The notes under the pieces are model-generated. The model was not told the origin of the DNA. It searched no databases and was given only the letters and a program-made list of their open reading frames with translations. Source: Lactobacillus sp. ESL0785 (GTDB lineage: Bacteria; Bacillota; Bacilli; Lactobacillales; Lactobacillaceae). Taken from it: a DNA stretch of 64,000 nt. The DNA is taken from positions 1,630,004 through 1,694,003 of the forward strand of contig NZ_CP113916.1 of NCBI RefSeq assembly GCF_029395455.1. The letters run 5' to 3'. The position numbers were made by a program, and so were the translations under genes. Position 1 is the stretch's first letter. Every line of letters starts with the position of its first letter. Of the stretch, positions 18,788 to 27,597 are shown in pieces.

Positions 18788-20087
18788 CAATTAAGTCTCC
18801 TTGTTTAATACGCAACAGTTCTTCTAGATGTTCATCAACCTTAACAACGGGCAATAGCAACAACAGATCCAAAATAAACAAAATTATTGTAAACATTAAC
18901 GCTAGCCAATTACCGTTTGTCCCAAAAAATGGAATTAATATTCCTGGTGTCCCTTTCAAAATTGGATACACACAGACTGGCAAAAAATGTAAACTAATCG
19001 CACAAGCAGCCAGTAACATATTAATCAGCGGTAAAATAATTGCGGGTAACATAAACAAGGGATTCAAAACTAATGGCAGCCCAATCGTGAATCCCAGCGT
19101 TGAATTAAAGGCAACTGGCAGCAAACTAATTCGCGCAACTGACTCAATTTCATGATTTTTACGTCGTAAAAGCAGTAAAACAATAAGCGCTAAGACAATA
19201 CTGGCTCCGCCCATCGTCCCGTAGCTGTTAATCAATGAACTCCCCAAAAACTTATACGGTACATTCCACGAATTGCCATGACGTAACGCGGATGTTAAAT
19301 TCTCTGCAGTATAGGCATTATTAATTGTTCCTGAAAGTGAGCGCAACGGGTACCCAATTCCCAGCCAACTCAAAAAAGTAACGACTGCCGAAAGTAGCAG
19401 CACTTCTGCTAAATTATTGGTTGTCTGCAAGCGACTCACTAATTCACTAAAACTAGCCGAATTCAACATTTTTAATTGCAACTCATAAATGATAATTCCT
19501 AAAATAATTCCCAAAAAAAGCGAAACAATCATTGGTTCAACACTCAGCCAAGCCCGGTGACGAATCCAACTTGAGTTTTCGGCAGCAACAGGTTGATATT
19601 CTTTACCTAACAGGCGAAAGACTTGACCAACACAATAACCAATAACTAAGGCAATAAAAACACCATCAACTTGCAGTAAGCCAGTTGTAAAAGGCATCCG
19701 ACTATCTTTGCCGCTGCTTGAAGCATATGAACAAAATAAAATTACCAATACCGCAGCCATTCCAGCCATTGTCGAATCCCGATGGTATATTCTAGCAGTA
19801 TAGCGCGCCATAAAATAAGCTGCATAAACACCAAATACGCCAAAAGTAACTGCCACCATTCCACGTGTTACAAAGGAGCCAGCATACCAGAGATGATCAG
19901 AAATAATCTTATCCAAGTCAAAAATATTATAAATCATTCCATTAGGTGAAAAAACGAGGTCAAACAGCAATTGAAAATATGAACCCATAACAGCAACAGG
20001 CATCAACATTATCAATGTATTTTGTACCCCCTGAAAGAAAGAGCGCTTTTGCACCCATAATACAACTTTAGTAGTAAAATCGACCAT
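18774..20087 (-). CDS. PTS sugar transporter subunit IIC (lactose/cellobiose family)
   Basis: This 437-residue membrane permease has about ten hydrophobic segments. Family features include the N-terminal FFQGVQNTLIMLMPVAVMGS and GTPGILIPFFGTNGNW near the C-terminus, which matches the conserved substrate-site loop of EIIC proteins. No EIIA or EIIB gene is nearby, so it must work with general partners or has another role. It opens a three-gene operon with a surface hydrolase and a UvrA-like ATPase. The ribosome site AAGG lies 9 bases before the ATG. Confidence 0.85.
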   Translation of the reverse strand: MVDFTTKVVLWVQKRSFFQGVQNTLIMLMPVAVMGSYFQLLFDLVFSPNGMIYNIFDLDKIISDHLWYAGSFVTRGMVAVTFGVFGVYAAYFMARYTARIYHRDSTMAGMAAVLVILFCSYASSSGKDSRMPFTTGLLQVDGVFIALVIGYCVGQVFRLLGKEYQPVAAENSSWIRHRAWLSVEPMIVSLFLGIILGIIIYELQLKMLNSASFSELVSRLQTTNNLAEVLLLSAVVTFLSWLGIGYPLRSLSGTINNAYTAENLTSALRHGNSWNVPYKFLGSSLINSYGTMGGASIVLALIVLLLLRRKNHEIESVARISLLPVAFNSTLGFTIGLPLVLNPLFMLPAIILPLINMLLAACAISLHFLPVCVYPILKGTPGILIPFFGTNGNWLALMFTIILFILDLLLLLPVVKVDEHLEELLRIKQGDLIDAKK

Positions 20088-20225
20088 TATATAAACCTTA
20101 CCTTAGATTAATTAGATTGATACTTTATTATACGCTTACAGGTAGCAATTTAAGGTAATTAGTGATTTCTTAACTACTAATTTTAAAAAATGATATAATA
20201 AAAATGATTTCTGAAAGGTGAGAAA

Positions 20226-20468
20226 ATGAGCAAAAAGAAAATAACACTAAATGAAAAAACAGAGAAATTAGCAGAAAAATATCTTGAAGTAACTAAAACT
20301 GATATGAGTGACCTAGTTAATAAGGCACTGCAAGCTTTTCTTATTGATCATCTAAGCTCCAATCAAGTTAAAGATGCTTTGCAAGATACTGATAGTAACA
20401 GTAGTGCAAGTATTAAGTATTCAGAGCACTTATTTAATAGCAATATTGAAGATCTTAATCGCTATTAA
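20226..20468 (+). CDS. Small ribbon-helix-helix-like protein
   Basis: This 80-residue protein begins KKKITLNEKTEKLAEKYLEV followed by TKTDMSDLVNKALQAFL, the beta-strand plus two-helix pattern of ribbon-helix-helix DNA-binding proteins and antitoxins. The polar Ser/Asp tail could contact a partner, but no toxin gene follows: a terminator begins 8 bases after the stop. AAAGGTGAG precedes the ATG. It could be an orphan antitoxin or a small regulator. Confidence 0.6.
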   Translation: MSKKKITLNEKTEKLAEKYLEVTKTDMSDLVNKALQAFLIDHLSSNQVKDALQDTDSNSSASIKYSEHLFNSNIEDLNRY

Positions 20469-20475
20469 TGATATA

Positions 20476-20506
20476 AAAAAGGGTAGGAATAATTCCTACC
20501 CTTTTT
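20476..20506. terminator. Bidirectional terminator
   Basis: 14-bp stem AAAAAGGGTAGGAA / TTCCTACCCTTTTT (20476-20489, 20493-20506) between convergent genes. Confidence 0.9.
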
Positions 20507-20522
20507 ATTTAATTTTAAATTC

Positions 20523-21266
20523 TTACTTACTAAATTGTTCACCAGCTAAATTACGATAAAAATTAGCCTTAGTTGTTTGAACATACGGTGCTAACACTAA
20601 GCCACCAAGCCCCATAAATAAATTACCAGTAATCGAATATACAACCGGATAATAGGAATTTAAATTAATAATTAGACCAAAAAGATAGCCAATCAGTATT
20701 CCACAACCAAATAAAAGGATATACCAACCCCAAAAACTAAGATCAAGTACAAATAATTCCCACTTATGACCGCGCATCAACTCTTTACTAGCTGTAATAC
20801 CCGCAGTAAAGCTAACTTTTTTACCACTATCAGCCATATCTTTAACAATATACGGTGTCAGCGCATAAGAATACCCCTTGATTGCTCCCGGAATTATTAA
20901 TAACAAAGTCCACAACAATTCAAAGATTATTTGCATCAGATAATTCAATAATTCAGGAACAAATAAATTAGCAGCAAAGACCGAAAAAGCTGACTTAATA
21001 ACACCATCTTTTTTACCATCACGCAAATTTAAAAAAGTAATTGCATAACTCTCAGTCAAAAAGCTAACAAAAATCATTAAAATAAATTCAAGCAGCAGGT
21101 CTAACAACCATTTGGATATATCATTAAAATCAATGTTAGCTGTAAAAATACCTGAACTTGAAATAAGTGAACTGATTATAAAAACAATTGCAACTACTCC
21201 CGCAGCCCACAGCCAATTGCCATGCAGCTGCTTTTTTGCTTCTTGTTTTAATTCTACTCTAGTCAT
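20523..21266 (-). CDS. DUF975-family membrane protein
   Basis: This 247-residue protein begins with the DUF975 signature MTRVELKQEAKKQLHGNW. About five to six hydrophobic stretches follow, including a glycine-rich pair near 180-215. ASKELMRGHKWELFVLDLSF is also typical of the family. Function is unknown; it is thought to be a membrane-modulating protein. I chose ATG 21266 because AAGG lies 8 bases upstream and the longer frame starts with TTG in that leader. It has its own promoter at 21300-21327, directly downstream of a candidate small RNA. Confidence 0.8.
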   Translation of the reverse strand: MTRVELKQEAKKQLHGNWLWAAGVVAIVFIISSLISSSGIFTANIDFNDISKWLLDLLLEFILMIFVSFLTESYAITFLNLRDGKKDGVIKSAFSVFAANLFVPELLNYLMQIIFELLWTLLLIIPGAIKGYSYALTPYIVKDMADSGKKVSFTAGITASKELMRGHKWELFVLDLSFWGWYILLFGCGILIGYLFGLIINLNSYYPVVYSITGNLFMGLGGLVLAPYVQTTKANFYRNLAGEQFSK

Positions 21267-21299
21267 TGCCAGCCTTCTTTCCAATTATTTATATCAGGC

Positions 21300-21327
21300 A
21301 TTATACTCTCCTTATAGTCTAAGTCAA
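21300..21327 (-). promoter_or_regulatory. Promoter of the DUF975 gene
   Basis: TTGACT (21322-21327), a 16-bp spacer and a perfect TATAAT (21300-21305) on the minus strand. The leader would be about 27 bases. Confidence 0.75.
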
Positions 21328-21342
21328 GTACATTTATGATAC

Positions 21343-21469
21343 AAAAAAAGCCTAGTTCCACCAACATCGGAACTAAGCTCACACAGCGTTGTGCCGTCAC
21401 TACTGACCACATATAGAAATTAGCATTTTCGCTACCGGAGAAAATGATTACTTTCTCGGTGGCGGCACA
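21343..21469 (-). ncRNA. Candidate small RNA with own promoter and terminator
   Basis: A ~127-base minus-strand unit starts about 7 bases after a -10 box. It opens with an arm (21459-21471) that can pair with 21388-21400. The same 5' arm can instead pair with 21430-21443 in a local hairpin (21430-21464), so two folds compete. It ends in a 10-bp terminator stem (21350-21359 / 21369-21378) and seven T. A second promoter for DUF975 lies after the terminator, so the unit looks like an independent small RNA rather than only a leader. No open frame of note. It does not match RNase P, tmRNA, SRP RNA or 5S as I know them. Confidence 0.55.
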
Positions 21470-21474
21470 ACAAA

Positions 21475-21503
21475 ATTTTAGCATGCAATTACCCAAAAGA
21501 CAA
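21475..21503 (-). promoter_or_regulatory. Promoter of the candidate small RNA
   Basis: TTGTCT (21498-21503), 17-bp spacer, and TAAAAT (21475-21480) with an extended -10 TG, on the minus strand. It overlaps the last codon of the serine hydrolase gene. Confidence 0.65.
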
Positions 21504-21506
21504 GGC

Positions 21507-22481
21507 TTAACCTGTCATATTTTCATTACTTGTTTTATAACCAATCAACTGCATCATGATCTGATCAATTTTTGGCTTCAGAAAATCGAACTGACCATCC
21601 TTAGTTTGGTTAGACTGAATCACAATTAATGTTTGCCCATTATTTGTTGTCCGCATAAAAGTATAGTAACCTTCACCGGCACCATTAGCTGTTTTTAATT
21701 TGTGCTTTTCATCATTATATAAGCCACCATTATAGTAACTTGGCGGTTCAGCTGTATAAAGCAGCTTACGACTCTTATTCGATAACATTTTACCAGTTAA
21801 AATATAACGAATTACTTTGGCTAGATCATGATTAGACATTACCACTGACCCTGCACCTAGCTCATCATGAGCCGCGCGTAGAGCCACCTTATGCTTAATT
21901 ACATTCAGTCGACCGTTCTGATAATCCATGCCTGGAACAAGGCAACTAGCAATAATCTTGCTTGGCTTTGACCACAGAAACTCGGTATGCTTCAAGCCTA
22001 GCGGCTTAACATAATTTTCACGGAATAATTGTTCATAGCTTTTACCTGTAATCTGAGAAATAATACCACATAAATACACATAATTTAATGAACTGTAATA
22101 CCACTTACCTAACATCTTATTTTCAAAGATAGTTTTTGTAATATCTCGCTGAATATTATCGCTGTCCGAAACAAAATGCTTGCGACCTAGCTGAGCTCCT
22201 GGCTTAAGCATTAATCCTGCAGTCATCGTCAACAAATTTCTAATTGTGATCTTTTTTGCTCCCGGAATTTCTGGATAAAATTCACTAAGACGATCACGTA
22301 AACTCAACTTGCCTGCCTGAACTTCTCGCATAACCATTGCTGCCGTCATTGACTTTTGAACAGAATTTATTAAATAACTAGTGTCAGTTGTGTTAGCTGT
22401 TGCATAGTCCAGCAAAGTCTTGCCATTTTGGATAACTAAAACTGAGCCTTTAATTCCCAGAGCCGCAATTTTCTGGCGCAC
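21507..22481 (-). CDS. DltE-like serine hydrolase (class C beta-lactamase fold) at the end of the dlt operon
   Basis: This 324-residue penicillin-recognising fold has the catalytic SVQK (SxxK) near residue 40 and YYSSLNYVYL (YxN). HxG is replaced by NGAGEGYY in the third-motif region. L. plantarum DltE (PbpX2), also encoded with dlt genes, is a D-alanine esterase acting on lipoteichoic acid, so the same role is plausible here. The start is a GTG overlapping the dltD stop codon (TAGTG). Upstream in-frame there is a stop within 10 codons, so no signal peptide or anchor can be added. The fold begins at residue ~5 with KGSVLVIQNGKTLLDYA, which is odd for a surface enzyme. Confidence 0.75.
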   Translation of the reverse strand: MRQKIAALGIKGSVLVIQNGKTLLDYATANTTDTSYLINSVQKSMTAAMVMREVQAGKLSLRDRLSEFYPEIPGAKKITIRNLLTMTAGLMLKPGAQLGRKHFVSDSDNIQRDITKTIFENKMLGKWYYSSLNYVYLCGIISQITGKSYEQLFRENYVKPLGLKHTEFLWSKPSKIIASCLVPGMDYQNGRLNVIKHKVALRAAHDELGAGSVVMSNHDLAKVIRYILTGKMLSNKSRKLLYTAEPPSYYNGGLYNDEKHKLKTANGAGEGYYTFMRTTNNGQTLIVIQSNQTKDGQFDFLKPKIDQIMMQLIGYKTSNENMTG

Positions 22482-23788
22482 TAATTTTCTTTTAAAGATT
22501 CTTTTCGATCAGTATTCACTGGTGTTCTATTGGTTACACTAACTGCATATGGCTTGTTTTGCCACTTTTTAGTGTAAAAATAATTATGCAGATTGTAGTT
22601 ATACGGTAAATTTGCCTTCGCCATGAATGGCTTAACTGACCGATCAACTGCAACCCATCCACGCCAACCAAGGTGAATTGTATCTTCCATAAAATACTTT
22701 TTGCCACCAAATCTCGATAAGTCATCAACATTGGTAAAACCTTGACTAGCCAATTGGTACTTAATTTTAGAAACTGATTTTTGGTACATTTTTTGTGATA
22801 AACCAGTATAATTAGACCACTTTTGGTTAATTGGCGGAATAATAAACAGAACATTTGTATGCTGCTTAGCAAATTGACGTAGCATCAATTCAAAATCACT
22901 ATATTCAGCTGACTTTGTATAGTCAAAACTAATTTGACTATTCTTTAGCTTCCGTAAATTTTTCTTATCAAGTCGTGACCTAAAGAAACTATTATTAATT
23001 CCAAAATCATTAGAATTAGTATGAATTGCAGCTTGCTGGTCAGCAACCCGATTAAGTTCCGCAATTGAATAATTAGCAGGTAGCAATTTAGCCCGTTCAT
23101 GAATTTTTTGAATTCGATCACGTAATTGAAAAGTACTGAAGAACTTATCTTCATTATTTAACATTTGCCGCTGATTTTCTAAAATTAAACGCTGCATTGA
23201 GGTTAATTTTTGACCTGCCGCAATTTTATCCATTCCAGACCTAATCTCACCCTTAACTTCAGGCATCTGCAAAAAGCGTTTGGCTGCATAACGATTAGCT
23301 AGATTGTTTTTCTTTACGCCAAGCAAAAAGTTACATGCCTGCAGCGGTGAATAGTAGAGAGCAAAGGCATTGGGATCCTGCCCTTTTTTCGTAAACCATT
23401 GAGGTGAAATAATAACAACTGCTTTTTTATTCTTTAATTGTTGAGCCGTTCCCTGCATCCCTAAAAATTGAGCTAAAGATTGACTGCCTGGCCCACCCAA
23501 CAAAAACGGGCGGTAATTGCGGTGATACTTTTCTGCCAAAACACTAGGATGGAGCGGATCCATCCGCGACAATTCACTTGAACCATAGAACGGAACGTAG
23601 CCATCATCAAAAGCATTTTGCTTCATGCGCGAGCCTTTGAAGATCGTCGTTGTCTGTGAATTAGCTGCCTGATAGATTGAAGCTTTAGAAAAAGTTCTCT
23701 CCCAAGGCAAAAGTAAGATCACCAACAGCAAAATTATAGCACAGAGAACCGGGCCAAAAATTTGCCATAAGCGGCGTTTGTTACTCAT
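22481..23788 (-). CDS. dltD: D-alanyl-lipoteichoic acid acyltransferase DltD
   Basis: DltD (435 residues) transfers D-alanine to teichoic acids outside the cell. It has one N-terminal transmembrane helix (about 8-28) and an SGNH-like extracellular domain. The nucleophile is in FYGSSELSRMDPLHPS, and FMEDTIHLGWRGWVAVD near the C-terminus carries the Asp/His pair (D-x-x-H). LLGGPGSQSLAQFLG is also conserved. The ATG lies inside the last codons of dltC (8-base overlap) and the stop overlaps the DltE-like GTG. Confidence 0.95.
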   Translation of the reverse strand: MSNKRRLWQIFGPVLCAIILLLVILLLPWERTFSKASIYQAANSQTTTIFKGSRMKQNAFDDGYVPFYGSSELSRMDPLHPSVLAEKYHRNYRPFLLGGPGSQSLAQFLGMQGTAQQLKNKKAVVIISPQWFTKKGQDPNAFALYYSPLQACNFLLGVKKNNLANRYAAKRFLQMPEVKGEIRSGMDKIAAGQKLTSMQRLILENQRQMLNNEDKFFSTFQLRDRIQKIHERAKLLPANYSIAELNRVADQQAAIHTNSNDFGINNSFFRSRLDKKNLRKLKNSQISFDYTKSAEYSDFELMLRQFAKQHTNVLFIIPPINQKWSNYTGLSQKMYQKSVSKIKYQLASQGFTNVDDLSRFGGKKYFMEDTIHLGWRGWVAVDRSVKPFMAKANLPYNYNLHNYFYTKKWQNKPYAVSVTNRTPVNTDRKESLKEN

Positions 23789-24020
23789 TTTCTAAATTTT
23801 CCACCTTTGCCACAATCTTAGCTGGTGTATTCCATTCTGTTCTGTCAAATTCTGAAACAGGAACATCAATTTCAAATTTTTCTTGCAAGCTAAGTAACAT
23901 TTGTACACTAGCCATTGAATCCATTAAGCCATTAGAAAAAATATCTTCGTCCATCTTATCTGACAAATCTTCGCCAGTTAAATCTTGTAAAATAGCTAAA
24001 ACTTCTTTTTTGGTATCCAT
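23781..24020 (-). CDS. dltC: D-alanyl carrier protein DltC
   Basis: This 79-residue acyl-carrier protein holds D-alanine on 4'-phosphopantetheine. The modified serine is in NGLMDSMASVQMLL. Normal length, acidic, with the DLSDKMDEDIF helix-1 region. It lies 28 bases after dltB and overlaps dltD by 8 bases. Confidence 0.96.
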   Translation of the reverse strand: MDTKKEVLAILQDLTGEDLSDKMDEDIFSNGLMDSMASVQMLLSLQEKFEIDVPVSEFDRTEWNTPAKIVAKVENLENE

Positions 24021-24048
24021 AATATAACCTCTTAATTAAATTTCTTCT

Positions 24049-25287
24049 CTACTTCCAACCGAACCATAATTGGCTAAGAAAACCAGAGAAAATCAGAAAA
24101 CTGAAACAAACAACATTAAATGTTAAGAAAATAGCAAACCATTTCGTAAACTTATTTGATGGCAATTGCCCCTGATGCTTTTTCTTAAATCTAATCCAAT
24201 AATCATTAATAATAATTGCCGTTGCGTGAAAGGCACCATAAACAATGTAGTACCATGTCAAGCCATGCCAAAAACCCATGATTAAAAACAACAGAAAGTA
24301 TGATACTTGCGATAATCTAATCCGATTCTTGAACAATTTTTTCTTCATTGCAAAGAAAGTGAACCGCATATAAATGTAATCACGGAACCAGAAGGACAAA
24401 GTCATGTGCCAACGATTCCAGAATTCCTTGATATTTTGCGAAATAAATGGTTTGTTAAAGTTCATTGGTGTATGAATTCCCATAAAATAGGAAATCGATA
24501 CAGCAAATAATGAATAACCAGCAAAATCAAAGAACAAATACATACTGTAGCAGTACATATAGGCAACAACCCACCAGGATAATTTTAAGCCACCTGCAGC
24601 AGTACCGGCGATTAAGGCCAACTTGCTAATCCGCGGCAGCCAATATGTCCCAAAGAACCAGCCTAAAACGAATTTATACAAAAATCCTTGAAATAAATAA
24701 CGAACAGCATGTGCTAAGTCATCAACATATTGTTCTCTTTTTGGCGCCGTATCACAATCTTTAGCAAATCTACGATAACGATCAATTGGTCCTGATGAAA
24801 GTGTCGGAAAGAATAATAGAAAACGCAGATACGTGCCAAGATTAACATCTTTGATTGCACCATCACGAATTTCCATGATAACTTGCACTGTTTTAAAGGT
24901 AATATACGAAATTCCTAAAAAGGCAAGGACACCCGGAATTTGCGCCTTCGGAAAAGCCGTCTGTATCTTAACTAACACTAACGGCATAATTGCTACAATT
25001 ACAGCTAGGTAAAAGACCCACGTCTTATTTTTACCCACCTTACGATAGTGCAAGTAGCCATACGTCAGTAGTAATTCAATTGCCAGATAAATTAATAAGC
25101 TGACACCTTGCTGCCACTTAGTACCGTCAAAAATTAAGAATAAGAAAACTACTGAAAAAATAACTTCGTAGCTTTTTAACCGGTGGCCGTAATATAAACT
25201 GATAATCATCGGCAACAAACCAATAATTAAGTAGATAAAATACTGCGGATTCCCATAAGGCTGCAAGTTAATGAAGTTAAAGCCCAC
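24049..25287 (-). CDS. dltB: D-alanyl transfer MBOAT protein DltB
   Basis: DltB (412 residues) is the membrane-bound O-acyltransferase that passes D-alanine from DltC across the membrane. About ten or more hydrophobic segments are visible. The MBOAT signature FWNRWHMTLSFWFRDYIY contains the conserved Asn/Trp region, and LLFLIMGFWHGLTWYYIVYG carries the catalytic His. Its start overlaps the dltA stop by one base. Confidence 0.96.
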   Translation of the reverse strand: MGFNFINLQPYGNPQYFIYLIIGLLPMIISLYYGHRLKSYEVIFSVVFLFLIFDGTKWQQGVSLLIYLAIELLLTYGYLHYRKVGKNKTWVFYLAVIVAIMPLVLVKIQTAFPKAQIPGVLAFLGISYITFKTVQVIMEIRDGAIKDVNLGTYLRFLLFFPTLSSGPIDRYRRFAKDCDTAPKREQYVDDLAHAVRYLFQGFLYKFVLGWFFGTYWLPRISKLALIAGTAAGGLKLSWWVVAYMYCYSMYLFFDFAGYSLFAVSISYFMGIHTPMNFNKPFISQNIKEFWNRWHMTLSFWFRDYIYMRFTFFAMKKKLFKNRIRLSQVSYFLLFLIMGFWHGLTWYYIVYGAFHATAIIINDYWIRFKKKHQGQLPSNKFTKWFAIFLTFNVVCFSFLIFSGFLSQLWFGWK

Positions 25288-26801
25288 TACTCATTAACCT
25301 CCTTAATTACAGCTTTAATGTCGACCTTACCGTTTTGTGAAACTGGCAATTGGTCGCGGTAAACAAAACGTTGCGGAATCATGTATGGCATCAAGCCAGC
25401 AGCCAAGTCAGCGCGAATTGCTTTCGTAATTTCATCTTCTGAATATTGCTCTTTAACACCATCTTTTAATTCAATTTCGGCAACAATCTGTTTAACTGTA
25501 TGATCTTTATTATATTTTGGCGCAGCAACACCATGATCAACAAACTTATTTTTACCAAGGTAATGATTGATTTCTTCAAGTTCAATACGGTAACCGTTAA
25601 ACTTAATTTGAAAATCAATACGGCCACGATAAAAGAGCATATCACCGTCAAAGAAGCCTTCATCACCAGAACGGTGCGTCATGTACTCGTCAGCTGGATC
25701 TTTAAAGAACCCTTTAGCTGTCTTTTCTGGATTATTCAAATATCCTCGAGAAACACTAGGTCCTTCAATCAAAACCTCACCTTCATTAGGTTGATCTCCC
25801 TTAGATTTATCAATTGTAATTCTAGTATCTTCTTTAACTTTACCAATTGGTAAACGGTCATATTTGGCAAGCACGTCAGCAGTAATTTCAACTTGCGTGA
25901 CAGCAACCGTGGCCTCAGTTGGACCATAAGTGTTAAAGATTTTACTATTGGGAAATTTCTTCTTAAGCATTGCGACTTCTGTATGCGGTAATTCCTCTCC
26001 ACAGAACAGAAAATGCGTCAAATCTGGATGGTGCGCGCCGTCAAAAGTCTTATCCAAAAAGCACATTTGTGCAAATGATGGTGTCGAAACCCATACGTTA
26101 AATTGCAATTTTGGCATTGTTACAAATAATTGTGCAAAATTCTGCGTTACCTCATGTGGCAAAACAACTAGCTTGCCCGCACCAACCAATGCTGGATACA
26201 AACTCATAACCGAAAGGTCAAACGAATACGGAGCTTGAACTAAGAAACTTGGGTGCTCTGGCAAAGCAAAGTCTGTCATTTCCCAATTAACAAAGCTGAG
26301 CAGATTGTCATGACTAATTTGAACACCCTTAGGCTTGCCACTAGTTCCTGAAGTAAAAATAATATAGAAATTATCTTTACCTTTAACAAAGTTAGCAGGA
26401 TCAATAGCAAAATCGCCGTCTTCAACATCACTAGGACTAACAACCTGCAAATTTGATAAATTGATTTCAGGCAGTTTATCAATTGCCAAAACTACTTGTG
26501 CCTGTGATACGTCTTGGATCATCACCAATCTTTCAGCATTAGAATAACTAGCAATTGGAATATAAGCATGTCCTGACTTAACACAACCCAAAAAACTGGC
26601 AATCATTTCAAAAGTTTGACCACCCCAAATCATAATTGGACTGCCTGCAGGAATAGCTAAGTTAGCAATTTTATGTGCCCAGGCATCTGAACGTTTCTTG
26701 AGGTCGCCATAAGTGTTAGTTTGACCGAGATAGTCGTAAACAATCCGCTTAGGATCGGCTGCGGCAATTTCATCAATTTTCTTAATTACATCTTTAATCA
26801 T
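25287..26801 (-). CDS. dltA: D-alanine--D-alanyl carrier protein ligase DltA
   Basis: DltA (504 residues) activates D-alanine with ATP and loads it onto DltC, in the cytoplasm. The adenylation-domain motif YIIFTSGTSGKPKGVQISHDN (about 147-167) is the P-loop. FNTYGPTEATVAVTQ and MTHRSGDEGFFDGDMLFYRGR are further ANL core motifs. NGKVDIKAV at the C-terminus carries the catalytic Lys. Length is normal. Confidence 0.96.
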   Translation of the reverse strand: MIKDVIKKIDEIAAADPKRIVYDYLGQTNTYGDLKKRSDAWAHKIANLAIPAGSPIMIWGGQTFEMIASFLGCVKSGHAYIPIASYSNAERLVMIQDVSQAQVVLAIDKLPEINLSNLQVVSPSDVEDGDFAIDPANFVKGKDNFYIIFTSGTSGKPKGVQISHDNLLSFVNWEMTDFALPEHPSFLVQAPYSFDLSVMSLYPALVGAGKLVVLPHEVTQNFAQLFVTMPKLQFNVWVSTPSFAQMCFLDKTFDGAHHPDLTHFLFCGEELPHTEVAMLKKKFPNSKIFNTYGPTEATVAVTQVEITADVLAKYDRLPIGKVKEDTRITIDKSKGDQPNEGEVLIEGPSVSRGYLNNPEKTAKGFFKDPADEYMTHRSGDEGFFDGDMLFYRGRIDFQIKFNGYRIELEEINHYLGKNKFVDHGVAAPKYNKDHTVKQIVAEIELKDGVKEQYSEDEITKAIRADLAAGLMPYMIPQRFVYRDQLPVSQNGKVDIKAVIKEVNE

Positions 26802-26815
26802 TTTTATACACCACC

Positions 26816-26968
26816 TTAAAATTCGTCGTAAATAAAGTGAACCGAAGTAAGGCCGCTATATTGATACAAATAGATTAGTGCCATTAAGATAACACAATAA
26901 ATAATTGTCGTCAGAACAAACTTTCCTATTCGTTTGCCGCGCGAATCGATTTTCTCTTTTTTATCCAT
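26816..26968 (-). CDS. dltX: DltX, short membrane protein of the dlt operon
   Basis: A 50-residue protein begins MDKKEKIDSRGKRIGKF, continues through one transmembrane helix, and ends in YSGLTSVHFIYDEF. The charged head, single helix and FxYxxF-type C-terminal motif are those of DltX, the small first gene of dlt operons, which helps D-alanine transfer. GGGAGAC precedes the ATG. The stop is 14 bases before dltA. This gene opens the operon dltX-A-B-C-D plus the DltE-like gene. Confidence 0.9.
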   Translation of the reverse strand: MDKKEKIDSRGKRIGKFVLTTIIYCVILMALIYLYQYSGLTSVHFIYDEF

Positions 26969-27067
26969 ATGTCTCCCTCAATAACAATAAATATACTATT
27001 GACTATAGTACTACAGATGCCGAATAACCCAATATTTCGAACGGATATTTTACCAAATTTAAACAAT

Positions 27068-27406
27068 TTATCTATCTGGTGGTTGCTTGTTCATCTTGCA
27101 ACAAGCGTTATAAGCAAAGCACAGTGAAATAAATACAATTAGCGAAATAAAAATTAACGCAAAAATCGCTAGCAGCATTAGGTTACGCGGCTGTTGCCAG
27201 CGCACGTTGTTTGCTGTCGTTAACAAATAAACTGCAAACAGCACAATGATACCTAATTCTATCCCAAACCACAATGTATAATCAGCTAATCCCATCTGCT
27301 TGGCCGTTTGAATAACTAATAACCAAGCAGAAGCCGGAATTAAGCAAAACCAGCCGGAAAATCGCAGCCAAAAAATAATTTTTTTACGGGCTTTTTGCTG
27401 TTCCAT
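27068..27406 (-). CDS. Small hydrophobic membrane protein, unknown function
   Basis: This 112-residue protein has three hydrophobic segments (about 11-30, 41-60 and 76-98) with a basic N-terminus (QQKARKKIIFWLRF) and a Cys pair (NACCKMNK) near the end. It lies 99 bases upstream of dltX on the same strand but with an apparent promoter gap between them. I do not recognise a family. GGAGCAAAAATG gives a good ribosome site. Confidence 0.6.
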   Translation of the reverse strand: MEQQKARKKIIFWLRFSGWFCLIPASAWLLVIQTAKQMGLADYTLWFGIELGIIVLFAVYLLTTANNVRWQQPRNLMLLAIFALIFISLIVFISLCFAYNACCKMNKQPPDR

Positions 27407-27597
27407 TTTTGCTCCTTAATTACTTTCAAATAACAATTCTATGCAAATTACTATCATTATAACATTGCAATGCCAGTGAACCATTTTACGTAATAGAAAA
27501 ATTGCTTATTTATAAAATTCGTCATACTTTTTTCACATTTAACAGTTATACTAAAAGAGTAATTAATAAGAATTAAGATTCTCATTACATTACAACT

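Noticed and set aside
21350..21378. Possible T-box (GGTGGAAC in the terminator stem)
   Set aside because: The GGTGGAAC lies in the 3' arm of the terminator rather than before it, and no specifier loop or CCGCG follows.
21263..21496. 77-codon minus-strand frame across the small RNA candidate
   Set aside because: It runs through the structured unit, its terminator and the DUF975 promoter, with no ribosome site at its start.
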